Source: Malania oleifera
Lineage: Eukaryota > Streptophyta > Magnoliopsida > Santalales > Ximeniaceae
Length of the DNA: 64,000 bases
Direction: 5' to 3'
NCBI RefSeq assembly: GCF_029873635.1
Contig: NC_080426.1
Span: forward strand, 57,506,673-57,570,672
The notes under the pieces are model-generated. The model was not told where the DNA came from. It saw only the letters and a list, made by a program, of their open reading frames with translations, and made no database searches. Position 1 is the first letter of the stretch; the number at the start of each line of letters is the position of its first letter. The position numbers and the translations under genes were made by a program. Below, piece after piece: positions 35,208-45,632 of this stretch.

Positions 35208-36124
35208 CAGTGCTTTAAACAGCGAAGGCATAAGGCGATGCACTTTACCCCTGGCGAGGCGAGGCAAGGCGAGGCGTAAGCCTCAAGGCATTGAGGCATA
35301 AGCCTTCTAAGAATTTAATTTTAATTTAAATATACACAAAAAATAAATTATGCGTATTATAAGTAATATAAATTTATTAAATAAATTAAGAAATCAGTTA
35401 TACAAAATTCCAACACTTCAATTTTCAGAAAACTCCAGCAGTCTTTGCCCATGAATTATAAAGCTAAAGACATGCCTCTCCAAGAAACAGAATTAGCACT
35501 GTTTAAGCCAATAAAAAAAATAAAAACACATATTGCCAATTCTAGAAGATCCTGCAACTCTGATAAACCAGACTTCAGTCCTCATCTCTCTCAAATAGTC
35601 TATTCTATGCAGGGGCCATCAACTCACTCAACTTCAGCCATCGCCTCACACACTTCCTTTTCGAACCAGGTTGGAGATTGAAGAAGCTGGCTAAATAAAG
35701 AGGAAGGCCAAGAGAGGCTATCACAGGAGCTGGCCACAAGAAACCATCCGAGAGAGGCAATCGCAGGAGCTCGTCAGTGGCAGTTTCTCTTCCCTTTCCA
35801 GTCCGGTCGGTATAGCTCGCCAAAGATGATCATTTGGCTCTCTGTAGAAGGGATGGAGTAATCTTCAAAGGGAGGGAGAGGCTCTTTGATTCGTTGAAGG
35901 AATGCACAACAAAAGGGCAATTAATTGCTCAATCTGAAAGGCGTTTGCCTTTCTTTTTGAGGCATAAAAAGCGTGCCTTTGTCACTGAGGCGCATGCCCC
36001 CAACCCAAAAAAGTGTATGCATTTTAGGAGTTACGCTTTTAAATTAGGCCTCATGTGTTTTCACCCCAAAAAAGCCTTGAGGCAAACCTTAAGGCGCGCC
36101 TCAAGAATGCCTTTAAAAACACTG
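35208..36124. mobile_element. hAT-like nonautonomous element just downstream of exportin-2
   Basis: 917 bp with termini CAGTGCTTTAAACAGC and (reverse complement) CAGTGTTTTTAAAGGC, the CAGTG-type ends of hAT elements. An 8-bp TSD with one mismatch flanks it (ATAATTTG 35200-35207, ATAATCTG 36125-36132). Inner repeats of GGCGAGGCGAGGC/TTGAGGC words face each other near both ends. No transposase, so nonautonomous. It ends 165 bp from the exportin-2 stop codon and may lie in or beside the 3' UTR. Confidence 0.85.
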
Positions 36125-36288
36125 ATAATCTGTGAGCTTATAGCAGTTGTGTGATACACATAACTGATTGCAATTAAATGTCAAATAAATAGACATGGTA
36201 AAACTGATAATGCCCTGGAACCATAAAACAAATAACAGTAACGTATGAAACATAGAAGAAAAAACAGATCTTGAGACAGCAACTAACC

Positions 36289-39228
36289 TCAAACTACAGA
36301 TAACTTATAGGTGTTGCAAAGCTGAAGTAAAGCTGCTTGATTCATTGGATCAAGATTTTCACTGATAATTTGGGGATACCTCCCAGGTGAACGAGCAGAA
36401 ATATTTGCCAGTGAAGCTACCAAGAATTCCTTTGGATCTTTTATTTCCTTCAAAGGATCCTCCTCCTTCTTCCCAGCATTGTAAAGGCGGACAAATGTGG
36501 CAGTATAACCAACCGTTTCCCCAATTTCTGGAACTTCAGGTTCCTCCACAACTCGATCCTCCTCTGGCCGTGAAAGAAGTGTAACAATGCTGTCCAGCAT
36601 TTTTCCCCAATGTTTGACAGCTGTGGTAGCTGAAAGGGTTGGACACTCACAGAGAAGCCTGGTAGAAGCAACTGCAGTTAACTTTAGCTCAATGGTTCCC
36701 GTGATCAACTTAAGATTAGGTATCCAAAACTGCTCCAAAATCACAAGAAATATATCACGCTGAACGGCATTCATCGAATCCACAAGGTTCATGGAACCAT
36801 GCTTGACCACAAAGAGGGACAAAAATATCAGAAAAGATTTCACAAACTTTATGGTCCGGCTGTTTTGGAGCCTTTTAAATAGGGTAACCCAAACGTGACC
36901 AACATAGGAAGCCATCACATCATATCCAACATTCTCAGTAACAGTATTAAGCACATAGAATCCCTGTTCATCAGTGTTTGTTGAAGAGACAAGCATCTCA
37001 AATATCCCTAGCACTTGCCCCAACCTCCCTTCTCGGTTAAGCTCATGGGGAGCTTTTTGAAGAAATGCCTGCAGCAGACGCACAAGGGCTGGGACATTTG
37101 CAGTTTTCTTCCATGATTCAGGCGAAAGGAGAAGCTCAAAAATCTGCATGTAGTTTGGTGGGATGGGTGGTCTATTCAATTCAACAAGTTGAGCAAGTAA
37201 CTGAAATGCATAAGGAAAGAACTCAGTTACATCGTTGGCTAATATCATCTGCAGGCTGGGGAAAAGACTTGCTTCAAAAGCAGAAATAAGAGAGGAGTCT
37301 TTTTCACAGGCCCGCCTGACAAGAACAGCCACCGCCTCAAATAGATAATGGTTAAAAATTGGATTTTTTGGATTCTTGCAAACTTCACCGAGTACAGAAG
37401 TCAAGCCAGTTATGCAAGGTCCAGCAACTTCACGAGATATGTCAGCAACCCCAAGAACCCGCATTATACACTTCATTATATATGGATTCTCCTCAGATTC
37501 TGGAAACTTCATGGCATTAAAAAGGTTGGTCATTAGCACTACCAAAAATGGACTAATATCTGCTGATGTAAATCGTGCAGTCCCCCCGTCATCCTTAACC
37601 AGCAAGAGTTTTTCAACACAACTTGCAGCATAAGAATGAACCACATTCGATTCTGACGCAAGGAACCGAACCACATCAGGAACCAATGCCAATGCAGCAG
37701 GCTTTGATATCTGATTTCGGAACATAGTAAAGAACTTAAGTGCACCAGCCTTAAGCATAGGAAAACCATTTACATCCTGACTCTGCAACTCTGGCACAAT
37801 AACTGACCCAAAAAAGCTTGGAACATCAACAAGGTCAGTAGAGACATAATTACCACCAGCCTTTTTAGTCGCAAGTGAGACAACCAAATAAATAGCACAG
37901 TCCTTATCCTTCCAGTTTGCAGCTGGATTTGCAGCAAATAAGCTCAGCCTATTTTGTATCTCACTGGAAACAATCTTAGTGACCTGATCTTTGTAATTGG
38001 TTGCAATTCCTTTTAGGAGTTCACAAGCAATTCTCCTCCTCGTATCAAGATCGCTTCCCTCCATATCCCTCCTAATGAACTCAATATAATTCATCTCAAA
38101 GAGCTCCTCATCCTCATCCCTCAAATGCACATTTGGGATCACAATACTCTGACAAATCTGCCGTATAATTTCCTCACCTGCAAACAAAGCATGGTGCACG
38201 CTGGTGCTAACCGTGGTCAAGAACTTGATTGCCGTAATAGTAAGCTGGTCACGGCTAGAAGCAGCAGACACTTTTCCCAGAAGGCTCCAAACTGCTTGTG
38301 CAAAATCATTCAAATACCCCTGAAATTCTTCCTCATTTTTCTCCATGTAAAGATTAATATTCTCACACACAGCTGCCCGAAGATCGTCCACAAGTGCAAG
38401 ACCATCCCCACCACCCTCTTCAAGTGCAGCATACACAGTAGTAAGATATTTTTTAAACTCACTCATCCACTCTTTCATGTGATCTTCAAAGAACTCAGGA
38501 AGTTCTTGGAAGTTCAAAGAATAAAAAATCCTACAACAAAGCCGCTGGGACTCAATAAGGGGCCGAAGGGTTGTGGCTGCAGCCACACCACCTGAATTGG
38601 CTGCTGAATCAATCAGTGCCGCAGTGCGAAGAAAAATTTCTAGAAGTGGCGCCGCAAAATTGTCCAGACAATATTTTAAATCAAGAAGAAGATCATTGGT
38701 TTTATACTGATACCGAAATTTTTTGAATATTGAATTCGCGGTGCCGAGGATTCCATTAACAGATGCATAATCTGATGATTGCGATGCCTTTTGGAGACTG
38801 GACACGAGCTCCGGAAGCAACGCAGGCCACGATTTCGGGAAATCATGCTTGCCAATAACTGCCAAAGCTTCACTGAGCTGGCTTTGGATCCGAGAGCCCG
38901 AAGAGAGCATGAGCGGTACAATCATGGTCTTAATCTGCTCCTTCTCGGTGTCAGAAATCGGAGTTGGGGTAGGAACATTGGGCTCCGATCGGGCCGGCGG
39001 AGCCCAACGCCAGCGAAGATGGTTTTTGAAGTTCACGACGGCGGCCTGGCGGATCTGCTCGTCGACAGCAGGCTCCGCAACGAGGCGAAGCACAGCAAGG
39101 GCATAGTTGGGGCGGTCGGCGGCGTCGGCAAGACTGGACTCGGCGCGGCGTCGGGGCTCGGGGTTTGGGGAGAGTGTGTGGAGGAAACATTGAGAAAGGA
39201 ATTGTAGGGTTTCAGGGTTCCACTCCAT
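36289..39228 (-). CDS. XPO2: Exportin-2 / CAS (importin-alpha re-exporter), single exon
   Basis: Exportin-2 (Cse1/CAS) returns importin-alpha from nucleus to cytoplasm with RanGTP, so importin-alpha can start another round of cargo import. The 979-residue product is close to the family length (about 960-980). Residues 25-100 match the importin-beta N-terminal domain ([38 protein letters not shown]). Residues about 130-520 are the Cse1 HEAT array, with the conserved [20 protein letters not shown]. Residues 520-960 form the CAS/CSE1 C-terminal domain, ending [13 protein letters not shown]. No stop, frameshift or intron interrupts it, as in Arabidopsis, where the orthologue is also intronless to my knowledge. 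The ATG at 39226-39228 has G at +4, and no upstream in-frame Met is evident. The first 100 codons are markedly GC-rich. It is the only intact host gene here. Confidence 0.97.
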   Translation of the reverse strand: MEWNPETLQFLSQCFLHTLSPNPEPRRRAESSLADAADRPNYALAVLRLVAEPAVDEQIRQAAVVNFKNHLRWRWAPPARSEPNVPTPTPISDTEKEQIKTMIVPLMLSSGSRIQSQLSEALAVIGKHDFPKSWPALLPELVSSLQKASQSSDYASVNGILGTANSIFKKFRYQYKTNDLLLDLKYCLDNFAAPLLEIFLRTAALIDSAANSGGVAAATTLRPLIESQRLCCRIFYSLNFQELPEFFEDHMKEWMSEFKKYLTTVYAALEEGGGDGLALVDDLRAAVCENINLYMEKNEEEFQGYLNDFAQAVWSLLGKVSAASSRDQLTITAIKFLTTVSTSVHHALFAGEEIIRQICQSIVIPNVHLRDEDEELFEMNYIEFIRRDMEGSDLDTRRRIACELLKGIATNYKDQVTKIVSSEIQNRLSLFAANPAANWKDKDCAIYLVVSLATKKAGGNYVSTDLVDVPSFFGSVIVPELQSQDVNGFPMLKAGALKFFTMFRNQISKPAALALVPDVVRFLASESNVVHSYAASCVEKLLLVKDDGGTARFTSADISPFLVVLMTNLFNAMKFPESEENPYIMKCIMRVLGVADISREVAGPCITGLTSVLGEVCKNPKNPIFNHYLFEAVAVLVRRACEKDSSLISAFEASLFPSLQMILANDVTEFFPYAFQLLAQLVELNRPPIPPNYMQIFELLLSPESWKKTANVPALVRLLQAFLQKAPHELNREGRLGQVLGIFEMLVSSTNTDEQGFYVLNTVTENVGYDVMASYVGHVWVTLFKRLQNSRTIKFVKSFLIFLSLFVVKHGSMNLVDSMNAVQRDIFLVILEQFWIPNLKLITGTIELKLTAVASTRLLCECPTLSATTAVKHWGKMLDSIVTLLSRPEEDRVVEEPEVPEIGETVGYTATFVRLYNAGKKEEDPLKEIKDPKEFLVASLANISARSPGRYPQIISENLDPMNQAALLQLCNTYKLSVV

Positions 39229-39529
39229 TCTAGGGTTTTGTACGAGCGCTGGTAGAATTTTATCCTAATCTGTGATTTTGATCGATTTGATTGAATCGGT
39301 AATGAAAAGAAATGTCAAGAGAGAAAGAGGGAGGCGCACCCGAGAGAAAACGCAGTGTCGAAATCGCAGAGAAGGAATGAGAGTGGGGATGATTCGAAGT
39401 GGGTTTAAGAGGGAAGCATAATATGGGGTTTTAGATGGTTAGCATTGTATGCTGACGACGGTGCCTACCGCCCACCGTTTATAGACCGAAAGTTTTGTGG
39501 TGTCCGAACATCAGATTTAGCGGCTACGG
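39229..39529 (-). promoter_or_regulatory. Exportin-2 leader and proximal promoter region
   Basis: About 300 bp separate the start codon from the next repeat-like DNA. On the gene strand the leader is CT-rich (complement of GAGAGAAAGAGGGAGGCG near 39318-39336). I see no clear TATA box. Since repeats begin near 39530, the proximal promoter is likely short. Confidence 0.45.
39231..39238 (-). promoter_or_regulatory. telo-box (AAACCCTA) in the exportin-2 leader
   Basis: The minus strand reads AAACCCTAGAATGG, placing a telo-box immediately before the start codon. Telo-boxes near transcription starts are known in Arabidopsis genes of translation and proliferating cells. A role here is inference. 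Confidence 0.6.
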
Positions 39530-39937
39530 GTGTACAAAATTATCGAAAAACCGGAAATTGGACCAAAACTAACCGAAATCACAAGTAACTCAGGTTTTCG
39601 GTATTCAATTTTGGTTTCCATCTTAGAAAATGTAAATTTACAGGTTTCCTTTTAGTTTTGATTTTGATTTCCAAAATATAACCGAACCAAAAAATCAAAA
39701 AACTGATTTAAATTTAAATTATATATATAAATTAATATAATTACTTAATTGATCCATTTAATATTTAGAAATCAAAATGTCCAATAGATTTTCAAGAACC
39801 CTTATAAAAAGCAAATGTTGAATATTTAGAAAATCAGTTAAAAACATAAAATAATCGCAACCTAACCGCCAAATGTTCGGTTCTCTAAGGGATAATAAAT
39901 TTGGTTCGGTTTCGGTTTGGGAAGACTAAAAACCACT
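39530..39937. repeat. Dispersed repeat rich in GGTTCGGTTT words
   Basis: It begins GGGTGTACAAAATTATCG and ends GGTTCGGTTTCGGTTTGGG, with ACCGAA/TTCGGT words facing each other across the segment. This resembles short inverted-repeat elements common in plant genomes; class not determined. Confidence 0.45.
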
Positions 39938-40051
39938 GTTGAGAAGTGCCTTAATACCTTTTCAGTATATTTAGATTGATGAACAAAAATTCTGCCATTT
40001 ACATGTTCAATGTGTAAAGTCAAGACAATATTTTGCCTTTCCTAATCTTTC
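39938..40051 (-). pseudogene. Copia pol fragment 4 (end of RT), 3' of Athila-like insertion
   Basis: The minus strand gives LGKAKYCLDL..IEHVNGRIF then VHQSKYTEKVLRHF, the segment that follows FEMKD in Copia reverse transcriptases. It continues directly from fragment 3 (49907-49976) once the Athila-like element is removed; the shared TSD is CTTTC (40047-40051) / TTTTC (49907-49911). RNase H and the 3' LTR of this Copia element are absent beyond 39938. Confidence 0.85.
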
Positions 40052-41911
40052 TGACTCACTCTAAAAATAAGCAGTTCGGAAGCTATCCCAAGTATAGGAG
40101 TTCAGTCGTGCAATAATTAGTCCAAGGGTTAGATCATCTCCTTAGGGATTGCAGTTTAGCTCCAAATTTTGTGTAAGTCCAAAAGAAAATATGAAAAGAA
40201 TTTTTTACTGAACATAGTTCAGATTCAGTTCCTAGGATAGGATGTCTGAGAATTTTGTGACGAAATTAAAAAAATGTGAACTTTTATTTATGAACTTAAA
40301 ATTAAAATATAAATTAAAAACCTAATACGCTTAGAATAATAAGAAACGAATGACGGTAATTAAATTTTATTTAGAAGACAATAAATAAATCCTACCCATG
40401 AAATTCCGGACAAAAGCCTAAAGATCAAAACTTTATTAATTAACTGAAACATTCAACCATAAAATTAAACACCAACTGAACAATTGAACTTAACCCAATT
40501 AATTAATGTAAACAAAATTAAACTTAATCCTATAATAAATTCAAACAAAAATAAATTAACCTAAACTTAAATAATGGATTAACAACACTTAATCGAACTT
40601 AATAAACTAAAACGCAATAAAAACTTAGATTTTTATTAAACTAAACTTGAAATAAATAGAACCCAACAAAATTCAAATCTTAAAGAAGATTTTTTTTAAG
40701 AGACCAAACCAAACTTTAACAATGAAAAATAACCCAACCAAAATTAACTCTAATAATGATATTAAATAAGAAGAGAAAAAAAATTGCATCTAATAATAAT
40801 AACCCAACATAAATTTAAAAGCTCGGAACTTCAATTAAAATTCAACTAAAAATTAACAATGATCAATTAAGTATTTAATTGTAAGAAGAAGAAAAAAACT
40901 AGAGAACAAGAGGAGAAAGAAAAAGAAACGAAGAAAGAGAGAGAGAGAGAGAGAGAGGTGTAAGCCTGAAGAGGCCGAAGCTTGCTACTGTGTTGCCTCC
41001 CCGCTCCAGCAAAAGAGAGACAAAAAATTCTCTAAACCCTAGCCTACCCAAAAAAAAAAAAAACCCAAAACCAAACTTTTTGACTTTTTTTATCCTTTTA
41101 TTTCCTTTCCATATTGCTTCAATTGCACATTTGAAATCCCGTGCCCCAGGGAGCTCCAGTGCATGGGCCTAGCATGCAGCCCTCTCACGTGGTCACATCA
41201 CTTTTTTTTTTCTCTTCCTTTTGTTAACACATAATCAGTTCTGCACTTCAAGCCCGATTTTGACCTTCCTACAACCCGTATCTCTCAAAGTTCAAAACAT
41301 GAAAGTTGTAGAGTACTTTCTCAGATTTTCATAGAACTTTAAATCATCTCTATCAAAGTTTGAACGAAAAAGTTATGCCCAGATTACAAAGTAATGTCGA
41401 AATAGTCCATAAAAATAGTGTATGGTAACTTCACATCCAATTTCGACCTTGATGCAACTAATATTTCTCAAAATGTAAAACATGAAAGTTGTAGAGGGTT
41501 ATTTTAGCTTTTCATAGCATTTTCAATCATCTGAATCGGAGTTTGGATGAAAATGTTACACATAGATTATCGAAAACAACTTCTTTTGCATGAATGGCTC
41601 GGCTTCCGAAAATTATACTTTAAATGTCCATAAAAATCTCAGATGCTCACGATCTTGATTTGGACTCCGCCTCACGTACACGGTACCTCTTCATGTTCAT
41701 GACCCGCATCCATTCTAATCTCGAATTTAATTTCTAGAATTTTTCTTGTAATAAAAAAAATACAAAAATCCATAAATTATTTGAAATAAGATTAAATATT
41801 ACAAATTGAGCGCAATGCTAAAATATTGAGCATACTTAGGCATTTAATTAAAATTATAATCCTTAATGCATGAATTTAAATGCCTAATTACGCAGCTTTG
41901 ATGCGTAATCA
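40052..41911 (-). repeat. 3' LTR of the Athila/Tat-like element
   Basis: 1860 bp, collinear with 45633-46900 plus 49263-49906. Both copies contain GGAAGCTATCCCAAGTATA, AAAACCTAATACG-type AT-rich DNA, a GA microsatellite (40935-40958), AAACCCTAGCCTACCC and AATCCTTAATGCATG. The two LTRs differ by scattered substitutions and small indels, so the insertion is not recent. Confidence 0.9.
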
Positions 41912-41925
41912 CACCCCCCAACTAA
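41912..41925 (-). promoter_or_regulatory. Polypurine tract of the Athila/Tat-like element
   Basis: The element strand reads TTAGTTGGGGGGTG directly before the 3' LTR (TGATTACGC). Confidence 0.75.
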
Positions 41926-43429
41926 AGTTTTGCTAGTCTCTAGCAAATAAGAGAAAAAAGAAAACTACCAAATCCTATCTACCTCCTCTTTCACGGGAAA
42001 CACGATTGCATTTACCAAATGTAGTAAGGTTTTAAGCCCATAAGTCAATCCTAGTGGATGAGTTATAGTCTCGTGAGGGTTTCTACGGCGACACCCACAA
42101 ACACCAATTCCAATGAATATTAAATGAATGTACATGCAACACGAATATACCATTTCATATACATGAATATCACTAGATTACACACAAGCTCATACACAAT
42201 TCATGCAATTTCGAGACAAGTCATTCATACAAGTTTCATCATTATATAGCCGTTAAGAACAATATACTCACATAAAGTTAACCAGTAATTACAATTCAGA
42301 GTTAATGTAGCCATATAAATTCGGGTATAAACAGGCGAAATCTCGAGGTATGTGTAATGTGTATGACTCGTTACACCATGGATACCAGTGGACACCTACA
42401 GAACGGTCGTTTTGGTTCAACCTAACTGGTATACCCTTAAAAATATTCAAAAAAAAAATGGGTTCACTCGTCATATGTGAGGAGGAGTGTCGTGATCAAA
42501 CATCCCACATATTGCAAGGAACAAACGCTAAATATATGGAGTGGACTAGTCTGAAAAGGATCCAGCCTATTTGTGAGGTGTCAGGTTCTTCACCCTAGCA
42601 TCTTCTCACCTACTCGTCATATCCAACCAAGACCACCCTAGATCAATTTATTCATAAACAAGGTGTAATACATTTGAATCATTGAGCGGTTGAAGAGTCT
42701 TTATATGTGGAGAACATATGCCGTGTCCTTGACGTTTTTTTTTTTTTTTTTTGGTATTTGTTTGGAGCATGTATTAATTTTTGACCCCATTCTGGTGCAT
42801 TTCTTTTTTTTTTCTTTTTTTTTTTTTCTGTTCATTCTTCAATTTATATCTTTTCATGGTCAATTAGAACAATCATTACACTTCTTTTGTTGTCTTCATA
42901 CCACCCATGTGAATTAAGTTTAAGCAGGAATCCATGAAATAAGTCTATTTTTAGGGGTGGCTCAGCCTTCACATCTTGAGTAGGCTATAAGACTTAGGTT
43001 TCTATCTTCCCACTGGATGTCATCTCTAGGCTAGCAAGTCAAAAATCGAGACTAATGTACAAAGAGTATCTAGAAAAAAGGGAAAGTTGAGTTTCATAAA
43101 CTCTGAGCTGACGCCAAAAAACTTAAAATAATGATAAATGGCTCAACAGTACCTCACAAAGTGTCAAAGTCGCCACAGGCGCTCTCTCAATGCTCACAAA
43201 AAACCCTAAGTGCTACAAGTCACATGAACGTGTATTTTCAGTCTCATGAGATACCATATAAATACAAGAGTTTATATAGTCAGATTAACACGAATGAACT
43301 AGTAATCAACATATATAGAGTTACAATTTCTAGATTAGCCATATAAAAATAAACTACACATAAATAACCCACTATACAACTTAAGTGTGTAACTCCTAGG
43401 TTATATGTAAGTATGTAAAAGATATAAGT
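41926..43429 (-). other. 3' noncoding region of the Athila/Tat-like element
   Basis: No protein domain recognised on either strand. Contains T runs (about 42736-42753, 42804-42829). It presumably follows a deleted pol region. Confidence 0.55.
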
Positions 43430-44562
43430 CAGTGTTAATCATGGCCTAATCATCCATATTCAATTTTTTTTTTCAATGTATTTTCTCATCCCCCCCCCCC
43501 CCAAACCAAGCAAGAGAGAGCAATAGCTTAATGATAAGAACACTAAAGCACACACTTACAAAGAAATTTTAGCAATAAGAAATAGCAAGTGTGAGTGTAG
43601 GAGGCTTTAAAATGAATATATGAGATTTTTAAATTTCAGAGAATTTTGGCTAATCAAGATTGCTAATTAGCGACAAATCTTTTCAAATGAGGGGGTATAT
43701 ATAGAGTTCTCCAAAATTATAACCATCCAGGACATAATAGTCATTTTAGAAAAAGTTTAACTAAGGTTAATAATTTTTTAAAGGTCGCCAACTCAAGAGC
43801 ACCGGTCGACAGAACTTAAGGTTCGATTGACCAAGTAACATAGTTCGGTTGACCGCTGAAAAATTAAACTAAGAGTTTGGTCGACCGTACTGAGGGTCTT
43901 AAAGGCGATTTTCCAATTTTACGCAGTTCGGTCGACTAGGTGAAATTTGTACTCAATGGTTTGGTCAACCATGGCATTGAGATTTCCCACGTGGGGGTTC
44001 GGTCGACCAGGGCGTTGCCCATATATTTCTGGTTGATCGATCGAGTGGTCAAACCGTTGATGTAGTGGGAGTTTGGTCGAGCAAGCTGTATGAACTTGGC
44101 AAGGTTCGGTCGACCGTGCTATGGTCAAAACGTTGACTTCTGACTGGTTCGGTCGACCGAATGCTTTTATACTTTCTAGTTTGGTCAACCGAACATGCAT
44201 TTTTTAATGCATTTCGGTTCTAATCCCCTTATACATTAACCTTATTCATATAAACACATTTCTTAATGCATGCATATGGATCCTAAGGTCATTCTAGGTT
44301 TTTTTAAGCTTACCTATCATATAATGCATGTAATGCATTTGATTATTACAGACCATTTTTCTCCTAATTACTATTACAGACCTGCATTACATAAAATGAA
44401 TTTAAAATACAACACAAATATAGTCTTCAGGGTTTTAAAGTTCTACTTTATGTGGCATCATTTTGATTTGCCAATTATATACCTGCACATATCTTTAGAT
44501 AGCTGTCAAATACAACAAGTATTTGTCATTATCAAAATTGGGTGTGACCTATAAGGTCAATA
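43430..44562 (-). mobile_element. LTR-derived segment D inside the Athila-like gag, with word island
   Basis: The minus-strand start TATTGACCTTATAGGTCACA followed by TTTTGATAATGACAAATAC parallels the LTR starts at 57009 and 63199, with TG mutated to TA. It carries a dense island of GGTTCGGTCGACCGAACC-like words (43790-44200), then TATATATACCCCC (43691-43704). It resembles the LTR at 52706-57009 in order and orientation. The left end is uncertain (43430 estimated), with a C run at 43489-43502 near it. Probably a truncated solo LTR inserted in gag. Confidence 0.6.
43790..44200 (-). repeat. Short-word island D (GGTCGACC core)
   Basis: About ten occurrences of TTCGGTCGACC or close variants (near 43803, 43832, 43854, 43877, 43927, 43961, 43999, 44072, 44105, 44148, 44179), separated by irregular 20-40 bp spacers. 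Two are full palindromes of the GGTCGACC type with TTCGG arms. Confidence 0.85.
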
Positions 44563-45512
44563 ATATCCAACTGCGCACTCATCACATTAATGATGTCCCG
44601 CAATTCATTCATGGTTTAAGTATTAAGCTACATATATTCCTGAAGTGTATTAGCCACTTGTGCCATGTATCCTCAAAAGATGGTGTTGGTGAAACAGGAG
44701 CTTCGTTAGGTTGAAATTCTGGAAGTGCATAGCTCTAATAGATTTGCTGTGGCTGATACTGAGGTGGAGGAGCATCTGGATAATATGTTGGCTTATATTT
44801 ACCTCCACCACTGATTGTGCTGATAGATTACTGCCATGGGTGCTTGATTGTATCATGTATTCCATTATCGGAAACTTTCATCTAAGTAATCAAAAAATGA
44901 TAATGCTTGATTCGGTTCCTTGCTGAAGAGTTCTCCATTGCACATAGTCTGGACAAATTGTTTGTAATCAGGAGTAAAAGCTATATATAAATAACTGACT
45001 AACCTCCATGATTCAAACCCGTGATGTGGACAAGTACTTATTAGATCCTTGAACCTCTCCTAGCAAGCTCGAAAGCTCTCATCATCCTTCTGCATAAACT
45101 GAATGATCTGTTCCTACAAAAATTGAGTTCTCTGTGAGAAACAAAACTTATGCAGAAATTCACGCTTCATATCAACCCAATTAAAGATAGAGTGAGGTCT
45201 CAAAGAATTAGACCACATATTCGCCCTATCCTTCAAAGAGGCAACAAATAAACGAAGTCTAGTAAATTTATCAGTTCTAGCATAAGGGAAAAAAAAATTG
45301 CAAGTCAACTCAAACTTTATCAGGTGCCGATAAGGATACTCAGATTCTATCCTGTAGAACTGAAGCATCAATGACATCCTCCCGCACTGAATCATGAAAT
45401 TAAGTGCGTCATTAGGTAAAGCAATGTAAGATGGTGCAATGGTGTATGTAGGTTACAAAAAATCCATAAGCGTGCATGGTGCAAATGCAGCCATATTTTC
45501 TTCAAAACTCAT
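44563..45512 (-). pseudogene. Athila/Tat-like gag remnant
   Basis: On the minus strand from ATG at 45512: MSFEENMAAFAPC, then YPYRHLIKFELTCNFF, FTRLRLFVASLKDRANMWSN, SLRPHSIFNWVDMKREFLHK, EQIIQFMQKDDESFRACWER, FKDLISTCPHHGFESWRLVS and NGELFSKEPNQALSFFDYLD. This is the Retrotrans_gag pattern of Athila/Tat elements (LKEFEEVC, FPFSLKDKAKAWLNSLRP, FLKKFFP). At least three in-frame stops interrupt an otherwise single frame. Segment D cuts it at 44562. Confidence 0.85.
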
Positions 45513-45608
45513 TTTTTTTATTTCTTTTATTTATTTATTATTATTTTTTTCTTCATGAGAAAAATTAAACTAACGGGAAAAACACTAGTTTGAAACTAAA
45601 ACTGACAT

Positions 45609-45626
45609 TCTCCGGCAATGGCGCCA
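45609..45626 (-). promoter_or_regulatory. Primer binding site, tRNA-Asp-like
   Basis: The element strand reads TGGCGCCATTGCCGGAGA, close to TGGCGCCGTTGCCGGGGA used by many Gypsy elements (tRNA-Asp 3' complement). It lies six bases inside the element from the 5' LTR. Confidence 0.85.
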
Positions 45627-45632
45627 AAAACT

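Noticed and set aside
38779-39207. 142-codon open frame antisense to exportin-2
   Set aside because: It is the shadow of a GC-rich coding region on the opposite strand, with no independent homology.
36289-39228. Exportin-2 as a processed pseudogene
   Set aside because: The frame is complete and undamaged, no poly-A tail or TSD is evident, and the plant orthologue is known to lack introns.
43790-44200. CRISPR-like array of palindromic repeats
   Set aside because: Repeats are imperfect, spacing is irregular, and the context is an LTR in a plant nuclear genome with no cas genes.
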